DNA of 64,000 nucleotides, from contig NZ_CAJFDC010000012.1 in NCBI RefSeq assembly GCF_904067045.1, positions 259,501 through 323,500 on the forward strand, in the 5' to 3' direction. Below are positions 1 through 6,688 of this stretch, one piece after another. This stretch comes from Pseudomonas sp. FEN (GTDB lineage: Bacteria > Pseudomonadota > Gammaproteobacteria > Pseudomonadales > Pseudomonadaceae). The position numbers and the translations under genes are program-made. Under the pieces are notes generated by a model. That model saw only the letters and a program-made list of their open reading frames with translations. It did no database searches and was not told the DNA's origin. The stretch's first letter is position 1; each line of letters opens with the position of its first letter.

Positions 1-66
1 TGGCCCGGATGCTGGAATAACAGCGCTTTTGTGGGTGCTGGCTTGCCAGCGAGGGCGCTACCACAC

Positions 67-1338
67 TCACCGCAATCTTCCTGGCCCACACTCGAGGTCT
101 TTCAACGCCTCCAACCGGCGCTCGATAAAACGCCGCTCCGGCGCCTGCTGCGTCAACGCCAGAGCCCGCTGGTAAGCCTCGCGCGCCTGCTCCACTCGGC
201 CCAATCGCCGGTAGAAGTCCGCCCGCGCCGAATGCGCCAGGTGATAGTCCAGCAACTCGCCGCGCGCGAGGATGCCCTCCACCAGCTCAAGTCCCGCCAA
301 CGGCCCGTCACACATCGCCACCGCCACCGCCCGATTGAGCTCTATCACCGCCGAGGGCACGGCGCGCAGCAGCAGGTCATAAAGACCGACGATCTGCCGC
401 CAGTCGGTGTCCGCGGCCGTCGCCGACTCGGCATGCACAGCGGCGATCGCGGCCTGCAAGCCGTAAGGCCCGAAACGTCCGGTACCCAGTGCCCGCTCCA
501 CCAACCCACAGCCTTCGGCAATCAGCGCCGGGTCCCAACGTGAGCGATCCTGGACATCGAGCAGCACCAGTTCGCCACTTTCGGACACCCGCGCCTGGCG
601 TCGCGACTCATGCAATAACATCAACGCCAGCAAGCCCATGACCTCGGAGTCCGGCAGCAACTCCAGCAACAGCCGGCCAAGGCGGATGGCTTCCGCCGTC
701 AGGTCGTCGCGGGTCAGGCTGGCGCCGAGGGACGCTGAGTAGCCCTCGTTGAACACCAGGTAAATGACCCGCAACACAGTGTCCAAGCGCTCGGGTAACT
801 CCGCCAGGGAAGGCACCTGATAAGGGATCTTCGCGTCACGAATCTTGGTCTTGGCCCGCACGATGCGCTGGGCGATGGTCGAGGGGCTCGCGAGAAAGGC
901 CCGGGCAATTTCTTCGGTGGTCAGGTCGCAGACTTCGCGCAACGTCAACGGCACCTGGGCATCCGCCGACAACGCCGGGTGACAGCAGGTAAAGATCAAC
1001 CGCAATCGGTCATCCTCGACATCCTCGTCGTTCCATTCGCCTTGCTCCAAAGCTTCGGCATGGGCAATCAACTGCCCATGGGACGCGGCAAAACGTGCCC
1101 GGCGGCGCAACACATCAATGGCCTTGAAACGCCCGGTGGAGACCAGCCAGGCCCGGGGATTGGCCGGCACGCCATCACGCTGCCAGCGCTCGACGGCGAT
1201 AAAAAAAGCGTCGTGCAAAGCCTCCTCGGCCAGGTCGAAATCCCCCAGCAAACGGATCAGGGTGGCCAGGATCCGCCGCGATTCCTGACGATAAACCGCC
1301 TCGACCTGCTGTTTGACGCTGTCGGACTCAACGGTCAA
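67..1338 (-). CDS. ECF RNA polymerase sigma factor, ECF42-like, with TPR-like C-terminal extension
   Basis: The 423-residue protein has an N-terminal sigma-70 region 2 (about residues 10-80) and region 4 (about 105-165). A long helical C-terminal extension (about 180-410, DUF6596/TPR-like) is the hallmark of the large ECF42-type sigma factors, which lack a classical anti-sigma factor. It is the last gene of a three-gene operon after a YCII/DGPF protein and an SRPBCC protein; the DGPF partner is the family's known genomic signature. It starts with TTG inside the stop codon of the SRPBCC gene (TTGA overlap), so translation is probably coupled. The target promoters are unknown. The family call is firm, the physiological role is not. 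Confidence 0.85.
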   Translation of the reverse strand: MTVESDSVKQQVEAVYRQESRRILATLIRLLGDFDLAEEALHDAFFIAVERWQRDGVPANPRAWLVSTGRFKAIDVLRRRARFAASHGQLIAHAEALEQGEWNDEDVEDDRLRLIFTCCHPALSADAQVPLTLREVCDLTTEEIARAFLASPSTIAQRIVRAKTKIRDAKIPYQVPSLAELPERLDTVLRVIYLVFNEGYSASLGASLTRDDLTAEAIRLGRLLLELLPDSEVMGLLALMLLHESRRQARVSESGELVLLDVQDRSRWDPALIAEGCGLVERALGTGRFGPYGLQAAIAAVHAESATAADTDWRQIVGLYDLLLRAVPSAVIELNRAVAVAMCDGPLAGLELVEGILARGELLDYHLAHSARADFYRRLGRVEQAREAYQRALALTQQAPERRFIERRLEALKDLECGPGRLR

Positions 1339-1826
1339 TCCAGCAACCCCTGGCTGACCAGCAAGGCCAGCCGTTCGAGACTCTCACCCCAGCCCTGATA
1401 AAACCCCATCTGCTCGTGCGCCGCCTTTTCCGCCGCCGACCAGTGCATGGCCCGAGCGGTATACAGGGTATGACCCTCGGCCTCTTCGAGGGTGATGCGT
1501 GCCGTCATGAAAGGTTTTCCCGTCGGCGTCCAGTCGGGGGTAAAGGCGTCGGTGAAGACAATCCGCTCCGGTGCGGCGATCTCCAGGAACACCCCTTGAT
1601 AGGGATACTCGACACCCTCCGCCGTGCGCATCAGCGTCCGAAACAAGCCGCCGACCCACAACTGCATTTCGCAGACCAGCATGGTCATGCCGTGAGGCCC
1701 CCACCATCGGCTCAGCAGGCGGGGCTCGGTCCAGGCGCGAAAAACCTGGTTGCGCGGCGCCTCGATCAGGCGACTGATGGACAACTCGTGTTCGGCTCCC
1801 GCAAAGGGTAGCGGTTGGCGGTTCAT
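1335..1826 (-). CDS. SRPBCC (AHSA1-type) domain protein
   Basis: This 163-residue protein has the Bet v1-like/AHSA1 fold signature: an early 'SRLIEAPRNQVFRAWTEP' stretch, a WWGP motif near residue 42, and a C-terminal 'GWGESLERLALL' helix. Such proteins have a hydrophobic ligand pocket, but the ligand is not predictable here. A good Shine-Dalgarno (TAGGAG) lies seven bases before the ATG. It sits between the YCII gene and the ECF sigma gene and overlaps the latter, so it is probably co-expressed with the sigma factor. A role as sensor or effector of that sigma factor is inference. Confidence 0.8.
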   Translation of the reverse strand: MNRQPLPFAGAEHELSISRLIEAPRNQVFRAWTEPRLLSRWWGPHGMTMLVCEMQLWVGGLFRTLMRTAEGVEYPYQGVFLEIAAPERIVFTDAFTPDWTPTGKPFMTARITLEEAEGHTLYTARAMHWSAAEKAAHEQMGFYQGWGESLERLALLVSQGLLD

Positions 1827-1876
1827 GTTCAGGCTCCTATTATTCTTATGGTGGCCGCGTGAAAGCGCTCGCGCCC

Positions 1877-2221
1877 TCAGAGATTCAGTTCCCGCACCGG
1901 TCGTACTTCCACGCTACCCACTCGCGCGGCTGGGATATGCCCGGCAATCTGCAAGGCCTCGTTCAGGTCACGGGCCTCCACCAGGTAGAACCCGGCCAAT
2001 TGCTCCTTGGTTTCGGCAAACGGTCCGTCGACGATGGACAGCTTGCCGCCACGCATGCGTACCGTGGTGGCGGTGCTCACCGACTCCAGCGGCTCGGCGG
2101 CGAGCATTCGGCCACTGGCCCGGATCGACTCGCCGTAGGCCAGGCACTCAGAGTCCCGGGGGCTGTCGGGATGGGAATGCAGCAGCGCTTCATTACTGTA
2201 GATCAGGCACAGGTATTTCAT
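1877..2221 (-). CDS. YCII-related (DGPF domain) protein
   Basis: The 114-residue protein begins MKYLCLIYSNE and contains the sequence VDGPFAETKEQLAGFYLVEA, which is the DGPF signature of the YCII-related family (dimeric alpha-beta barrel, ferredoxin-like). The start was placed at the ATG preceded by CGGAG; an upstream in-frame extension has no family similarity. Proteins of this family are the standard genomic partners of ECF42 sigma factors, and it is the first gene of that operon here. The biochemical activity is unknown; a role in signalling to the sigma factor is inferred from context only. Confidence 0.85.
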   Translation of the reverse strand: MKYLCLIYSNEALLHSHPDSPRDSECLAYGESIRASGRMLAAEPLESVSTATTVRMRGGKLSIVDGPFAETKEQLAGFYLVEARDLNEALQIAGHIPAARVGSVEVRPVRELNL

Positions 2222-2421
2222 GGAATGGCTCCGGGACGGTCGAACAACTATGGCTGCTGTTTCGTACTTTGGCGAAGGTCGCTGACGATCAGCAGAGGTA
2301 CGAATAGTCGTCTGGAGTCGAGGGAAATCGACAGGCGAAAAAACTCGCAGGAAAAATAATATCGCGGCCGCCAAAGCCGATAGAATCTGCTTCCCTACCG
2401 TCGGAAATAGGACACACCGCT

Positions 2422-2907
2422 GTGAGAACCTCCCTTGTCGACTACCTCACGTTGGCTCCCGCCCAACGCGAGCAGTTGCTCTTGATCCAGGTCGACGCGG
2501 CGCAGAAGGAGTTTTCCAGCGATATCACCCACGGGCTGTCGGTACTGCATGCCCACAAGGGCAATGACGTGAAAGGTTTTGTACTGCTGGCCGATGAGCA
2601 CCCGGTGGGTTTCCTGTTGCTCAAGCGGCCACCGGCGTCACCGGCCTGGGCCAGTGGCAGCGTGTGCACGCTGCATGGCCTGCAAGTGGACAAAAGCTAC
2701 CAGGGCCAAGGCCTCGGGCGCGCCTGCATGCAGGCCGTGCCGGCCGCTGTCCGCGCTACCTGGCCGGGCACCAGCCATCTGATGCTGATGGTCGACGCGG
2801 ACAATGACGCCGCCCGTGGGCTTTACCTGAAACAGGGATTTGTCGACAGCGGCGAGACCTTTCACGGCCGGGTCGGTGAAGAACGCAGGCTGACCTTGCC
2901 ACTCTGA
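2422..2907 (+). CDS. GNAT-family N-acetyltransferase (first of tandem pair)
   Basis: The 161-residue protein has the GNAT core: a beta-strand 'HGLQVDKSYQGQGLGRACMQ' giving the acetyl-CoA pyrophosphate loop (Q-G-Q-G-L-G, about residues 92-97) and a 'NDAARGLYLKQGFVDSGE' C-terminal motif with the usual Tyr. It starts with GTG. The next gene is a clear paralog 14 bp downstream, so the two form an operon made by tandem duplication. The substrate cannot be predicted; small-molecule or protein amino groups are both possible. Confidence 0.85.
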   Translation: MRTSLVDYLTLAPAQREQLLLIQVDAAQKEFSSDITHGLSVLHAHKGNDVKGFVLLADEHPVGFLLLKRPPASPAWASGSVCTLHGLQVDKSYQGQGLGRACMQAVPAAVRATWPGTSHLMLMVDADNDAARGLYLKQGFVDSGETFHGRVGEERRLTLPL

Positions 2908-2921
2908 AACCGGAGATTGTC

Positions 2922-3395
2922 ATGAATGCCCGACTGGCCCGCTACGACGACCTGAGCGTCCTTCAACACGAGCAACTCGCGGGCCTCGAAGTCCATCCCG
3001 AACAGCTGCGATTTTGCGGCGATATCCTGGCGGCCCTGCACTTCCTGCCACGCGAGCGCCAGGACGGCGTACTCGGTTTCGCCCTGCTCGACAATGACAC
3101 CCCGGTGGCCTTCCTGTTGCTCAAGCGCCATCCTTTCGTTCCCCATTGGGCCGACGAAGGCAGCGCCACCCTGCATGCCCTGCAGGTCGACAAAAGGGCG
3201 CAAGGCCGGGGGTTCGGCGCGGCCTGCCTGCAAGCCCTGCCCGCGGCGGCACGTCAGGCTTGGCCGCAGGTCCGGCAGTTACTGCTGTCGGTGGGAACCG
3301 ATAACAAGGCAGCGATGAATCTTTACCTGAAGCAGGGTTGGGTCGATACCGGTGAAGCCTATCGCGGCGAACGACGATTGACCCTGACACTTTAA
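2922..3395 (+). CDS. GNAT-family N-acetyltransferase (second of tandem pair)
   Basis: This 157-residue protein is a paralog of the preceding gene. Both share the 'LHALQVDK...QGRGFGAACLQALPAAARQAWP' acetyl-CoA binding block and the 'AAMNLYLKQGWVDTGEAYRGERRLTL' tail. A Shine-Dalgarno (GGAG) precedes the ATG. The N-terminal halves, which normally form the acceptor pocket in GNAT enzymes, differ more than the cofactor half, so the two copies may have different acceptors. That last point is inference from reading the two proteins side by side. Confidence 0.85.
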   Translation: MNARLARYDDLSVLQHEQLAGLEVHPEQLRFCGDILAALHFLPRERQDGVLGFALLDNDTPVAFLLLKRHPFVPHWADEGSATLHALQVDKRAQGRGFGAACLQALPAAARQAWPQVRQLLLSVGTDNKAAMNLYLKQGWVDTGEAYRGERRLTLTL

Positions 3396-3583
3396 AGTTC
3401 CGGGTGGCCATAAGTATGAGATCAGTTGGTCACTTACAGTAAAACTTGAGCGCTGGGCAAACTCGCCTTCCAGTTATTAAATCGATCACGTCGCTACTTC
3501 ATCAGAAAGCCGACGTACCGCTACTTGATAAGCCGTTATTTAATCCAGGTAGCCATTGAACTAACTGAAAGGACTCAATCCCC

Positions 3584-4804
3584 ATGGATACACAAAGCCG
3601 AATTTCAAACAGCGCCCCAAAAACCTTGCCTTCCGCGGCTATCGAGCTGTCCGGCAGTGCCGGAAGACCGGATCTGGACTTTGGTGAATACCGCGATGGC
3701 CTGGTTATTTTTTCAGAACGGGGTCCTGGCTTTGTCGGCCCCTCGGTATTATGGCCCGATGGTCGTCATCGGTTTATCGGTGTGCATGAAGACCAACAGC
3801 AAAGTATCACCCTGGCCAACTTCAGCGAAGACGGTTTTTATGATCGGGACGACGCCCAACCGCTCGGAAGTTCCAGCCGAAGACTGATCAAGGCTGTCGT
3901 CGACGAAGACGACAAGTTCCTCGTGCTCGGTCACTTCCGCTCCGGCGAACAGGCCTTCTGCGCCCGCCTCACCGAAACCGGCGCCCCGGACCCCGACTTC
4001 GGCGATAACGGCCAGGTCGCCCTGCCTTACACTGCGCCCTGGATCGGCTACGGCCGCAGGCTCGCCCTGCAACCCGAGGACGGCTTTATCGTCCTGGCCC
4101 TCAGGAACAGCGCCGTGGGCGAGCCGCAACGCGATGTCATCGTACGCCTCGACCGCAGCGGCAGTTTCGACCCGCGCTTCGGCACCTGCGGCGTGGTCAC
4201 GGCGCCGGAACCGAACATCGCCTTCGAGGCGGTTCACGTCCAGGCCGATGGCAAGCTGATCGTCGCCGGTCGACGCGGTCGCAAGGCCATGCTGATGCGC
4301 TACGGGACCACCGGCCTGCCAGACAAGACCTTCGGTGGTGCCGGTTATCTGGAGCTGGAGCCGGCCCGCGACGGCAATGCCGCGTTTTTTGATATCGCCG
4401 TGCAGCCCGATCAGAAAATCGTCGTCACCGGCTCTGCGGATCTCTCCCAAAACATTGCCCTGCTCACCCGCGTCACCGCCGGCGGCCAGCTAGACCCAGG
4501 CTTCAACGCCGGAGTGCCCTGGGAGCTTCCCGAACTGGATGTTTCTTTTGCGCTCGCGGTGCAGGAGGACGGGAAAATCGTCAGCGCCGGTCACATCAAC
4601 AACGGCAGCCGCTGCTGGTTGATGCGCCACCTGAGCAACGGCGAGCTGGACCCTGATTTTGGCGACAACGGGATCAGCCGTGTGATCAACATCGTCAACA
4701 CCACCAGCTACCTCTCCCACCTCGAGTTGCAGCCGGACGGCAAGATCCTCATCTCCGGACGCTACGCCACCCATTCGGCGGTGGTTCGCTGTCACGGCAA
4801 CTGA
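3584..4804 (+). CDS. Delta-60 repeat (beta-propeller-like) protein
   Basis: The 406-residue protein consists of about six to seven repeats of the type 'QxDGKIxxAG...LDPxFGxxG', the delta-60 repeat pattern. Examples include QADGKLIVAG (about residue 215), QPDQKIVVTG (about 275), QEDGKIVSAG (about 325) and QPDGKILISG (about 385). There is no signal peptide or membrane segment, so it is presumably cytosolic unless exported by a non-Sec route. Shine-Dalgarno AAAGGA lies upstream of the ATG. Function unknown; proteins with these repeats are often annotated as uncharacterised adhesin- or lectin-like. The gene stands alone between convergent or unrelated neighbours. Confidence 0.8.
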   Translation: MDTQSRISNSAPKTLPSAAIELSGSAGRPDLDFGEYRDGLVIFSERGPGFVGPSVLWPDGRHRFIGVHEDQQQSITLANFSEDGFYDRDDAQPLGSSSRRLIKAVVDEDDKFLVLGHFRSGEQAFCARLTETGAPDPDFGDNGQVALPYTAPWIGYGRRLALQPEDGFIVLALRNSAVGEPQRDVIVRLDRSGSFDPRFGTCGVVTAPEPNIAFEAVHVQADGKLIVAGRRGRKAMLMRYGTTGLPDKTFGGAGYLELEPARDGNAAFFDIAVQPDQKIVVTGSADLSQNIALLTRVTAGGQLDPGFNAGVPWELPELDVSFALAVQEDGKIVSAGHINNGSRCWLMRHLSNGELDPDFGDNGISRVINIVNTTSYLSHLELQPDGKILISGRYATHSAVVRCHGN

Positions 4805-4810
4805 GCCCTT

Positions 4811-5539
4811 TCAGGCGCCCTGGGTGACGTCCTTCGATGCCACCCAGGCCCCCCAGAACAGACTGGAGAAGAACCGCGTCGCGGTGCCGAACCCGGCCTC
4901 TTCCAGCAAGCGCTGAACCGCCGCCTCCGAGTGCGGCGGATCAGCGCCCTGGAGAATCTTGCCGAGCTTGGCGCGCACCGCATCCGCGCTCGCGCCCTGC
5001 TGACGCCAGCGCTCGCCCCAGGCCGCCAACAGCAACGGCTGACTGGCATAGGCCTGATGGTTGCCCGCCACAATCAGCGGAGCCCCGGGTTTGAGCCGGG
5101 CGGCAATTGCCCGGAGGATGTCATGCTTGGCCTGGTCGCCGGGCAGGTGGTGCAACACACCGACCAGGGTTGCGGCATCGTAGGGCGGCTCGTCCGTCAG
5201 TTCCTCCAGCGGGCCGAGGAACACCCGTGTGCGTGAAAGCAACCCGTGGGCCTGGAGGCTGGCCTGGGCCAGCTCGAGCATCGGTGCCGAGGGGTCGACC
5301 GCGGTAAACCGCCAAAGCGGCTCAAGCGCCGCCGCCGTGAGGATTTCCTGGGCGGTACCGCCGGCGCCCACCACCAGAATCCTCGCCTCGCGGCCACTGC
5401 CCAGGCTGGCCGCCAGCATGCAGGCGACCAACTCGTGACAGGCGTCATAACCGGCCAGGGCGATGCGGCTTTGCTCGGCGTATTCGCCGGCACGGGAAAC
5501 ATCGAACTTTCGAGCAGAATCCGGGTGTTCGGAGGGCAT
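4811..5539 (-). CDS. Class I SAM-dependent methyltransferase
   Basis: The 242-residue protein carries methyltransferase motif I 'ILVVGAGGTAQEIL' (about residues 54-67), an acidic residue after the second strand (FTAVDPSAPML, about 78-88), and the post-motif region 'YDAATLVGVLHHLP' (about 119-132), matching Methyltransf_11/25-type enzymes. It converges on the delta-60 repeat gene with only six bases between stop codons. The 'GVLHHL' motif suggests a small-molecule rather than nucleic-acid methyltransferase. The acceptor is unknown. Confidence 0.8.
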   Translation of the reverse strand: MPSEHPDSARKFDVSRAGEYAEQSRIALAGYDACHELVACMLAASLGSGREARILVVGAGGTAQEILTAAALEPLWRFTAVDPSAPMLELAQASLQAHGLLSRTRVFLGPLEELTDEPPYDAATLVGVLHHLPGDQAKHDILRAIAARLKPGAPLIVAGNHQAYASQPLLLAAWGERWRQQGASADAVRAKLGKILQGADPPHSEAAVQRLLEEAGFGTATRFFSSLFWGAWVASKDVTQGA

Positions 5540-5877
5540 GGACGTTTTCTCTTGGACGGGGACTTCACCCCAAGGTAGTCGCCCTTGGAAAATAAAGAAA
5601 ATTCATGTTTTTAATGCAATGCATTCCTTACTGGAATACAAAAGATCGGCTGCCGGCGAGGTGTTGCGGCCCCGAGCGCAACACCCGATCCAAGCCGACG
5701 ACGGCTTGAAGCCGCCGTGAACGGCACCGGGACGACGACTCAAGCTCACTTCGTATCCGCCCCATATTGTTGCGCGAATACCCCGTAAAGCTTTTATATA
5801 GTCGATGTCATTTGCCCGGATTTTCGACTATTTCTCTGCATGTCGCCGCCTGATGCGGCGTTTTCCGGAGACTTGTC
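5540..5877. other. Intergenic region with several RNA-type hairpins (possible leader or small RNA)
   Basis: This 338-bp gap holds nested inverted repeats. GATCGG (5644-5649) pairs with CCGATC (5685-5690), enclosing a 9-bp perfect stem GGTGTTGCG / CGCAACACC (5660-5668 / 5677-5685). Farther on, ATAGTCGA (around 5799) pairs with TCGACTAT about 18 bases later, followed by CGCCGC-CTGAT-GCGGCG just before the Shine-Dalgarno of the next tiny gene. The last two stems look like a structured 5' leader. No known riboswitch class is recognised. Whether it is a leader, a small RNA or terminators is open. Confidence 0.45.
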
Positions 5878-5991
5878 ATGACCCATATCCAGATCGGCCT
5901 GCTCATGCTGTCGGGCATCAGCGTGTTCGGTATGATCACCCTCTACCTCGACTTCTGGCGTGCAACCAGGACGCCAAAGGATCACAAATAA
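5878..5991 (+). CDS. 37-residue single-span membrane protein
   Basis: The ORF begins MTHIQIGLLMLSG and ends RTPKDHK. It has one hydrophobic segment (about residues 5-25) followed by a basic tail, so it is predicted to be an inner-membrane mini-protein with a short charged C-terminus. A Shine-Dalgarno (CCGGAG) lies eight bases before the ATG. Two stem-loops precede it, suggesting regulated translation. It converges with kdpE, its stop lying four bases from the kdpE stop. Function unknown; the location beside kdp suggests, but does not show, a link to ion transport. Confidence 0.6.
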   Translation: MTHIQIGLLMLSGISVFGMITLYLDFWRATRTPKDHK

Positions 5992-5995
5992 GCCG

Positions 5996-6688
5996 TCACA
6001 GGCCGACCAGGCGATAGCCCACCTGCAGCTCCGTGATCAGGTACTGTGGCTGCGCCGGGTCGGTTTCGAGTTTTTGCCGCAGATGCGCCATGTGTACCCG
6101 CAGATAATGAGCGCGGTCGACATAGTCCAACCCCCAGACATCCAGCAGCAGTTGCCGGTGCGTCAGCACCCGGCCCTGGCCACGGATCAACGCGCTCAAC
6201 AGGCGGAACTCGATCGGAGTCAGGTGCACACCCTCGCTGCCACGCCGCACCTCGTGGCTCGCCAGATCAACCTCGACCTCACCGAAACGCACCTTGCTGC
6301 TCACCGCCGCCGTGCCACTTTGCACCTGTCGACGCAATTGCGCGCGAATTCGCGCGAGCAACTCGGGTACGCCGAACGGCTTGACCAGGTAATCGTCGGC
6401 ACCGGCATCCAGCGCCGCGACTTTCTCGGATTCACGATCACGGGCCGACAATACCAGGATCGGCACGCTCATCCAGCCACGCAGCTCACTGATCAGGTCC
6501 TTGCCGTCGCCGTCGGGCAGGCCCAGGTCGACGATCACCAGATCCGGCTGGCGGCTCGCCGCATCGATCAGGGCGCGCTTGCTGCTGTCGGCCTCGAAGA
6601 CCTGGAAGCCTTCATCCCGCAGGGCGATACCGATGAAACGGCGAATGTTGGCTTCATCCTCGACAATCAGGATACGGGGGCTGGTCAT
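5996..6688 (-). CDS. kdpE: Potassium-responsive response regulator KdpE
   Basis: The 230-residue OmpR-family regulator has a receiver domain (about residues 1-120; DE pair near 10, phosphoacceptor Asp in 'LVIVDLGLPDGDG', Lys in 'DDYLVKPFG') and a winged-helix domain (about 130-228, ending 'LETDPAQPQYLITELQVGYRLVGL'). Its ATG overlaps the kdpD stop codon (ATGA), so it is translationally coupled to kdpD. It activates the kdp structural genes under potassium limitation or salt stress in characterised bacteria. Confidence 0.95.
   Translation of the reverse strand: MTSPRILIVEDEANIRRFIGIALRDEGFQVFEADSSKRALIDAASRQPDLVIVDLGLPDGDGKDLISELRGWMSVPILVLSARDRESEKVAALDAGADDYLVKPFGVPELLARIRAQLRRQVQSGTAAVSSKVRFGEVEVDLASHEVRRGSEGVHLTPIEFRLLSALIRGQGRVLTHRQLLLDVWGLDYVDRAHYLRVHMAHLRQKLETDPAQPQYLITELQVGYRLVGL

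Noticed and set aside
1..66. Gene content at the left edge
   Set aside because: Only a REP-like palindrome (GTGCTGGCTTGCCAGCGAG near 32-52) downstream of the sigma factor stop is visible; no gene can be supported.
5805..6017. 70-codon frame starting inside the leader stem upstream of the 37-residue membrane protein
   Set aside because: It overlaps the tiny gene in another frame, has no ribosome site and reads as Arg/Pro/His-rich noise after residue 20. A leader-peptide role for its first codons cannot be excluded.
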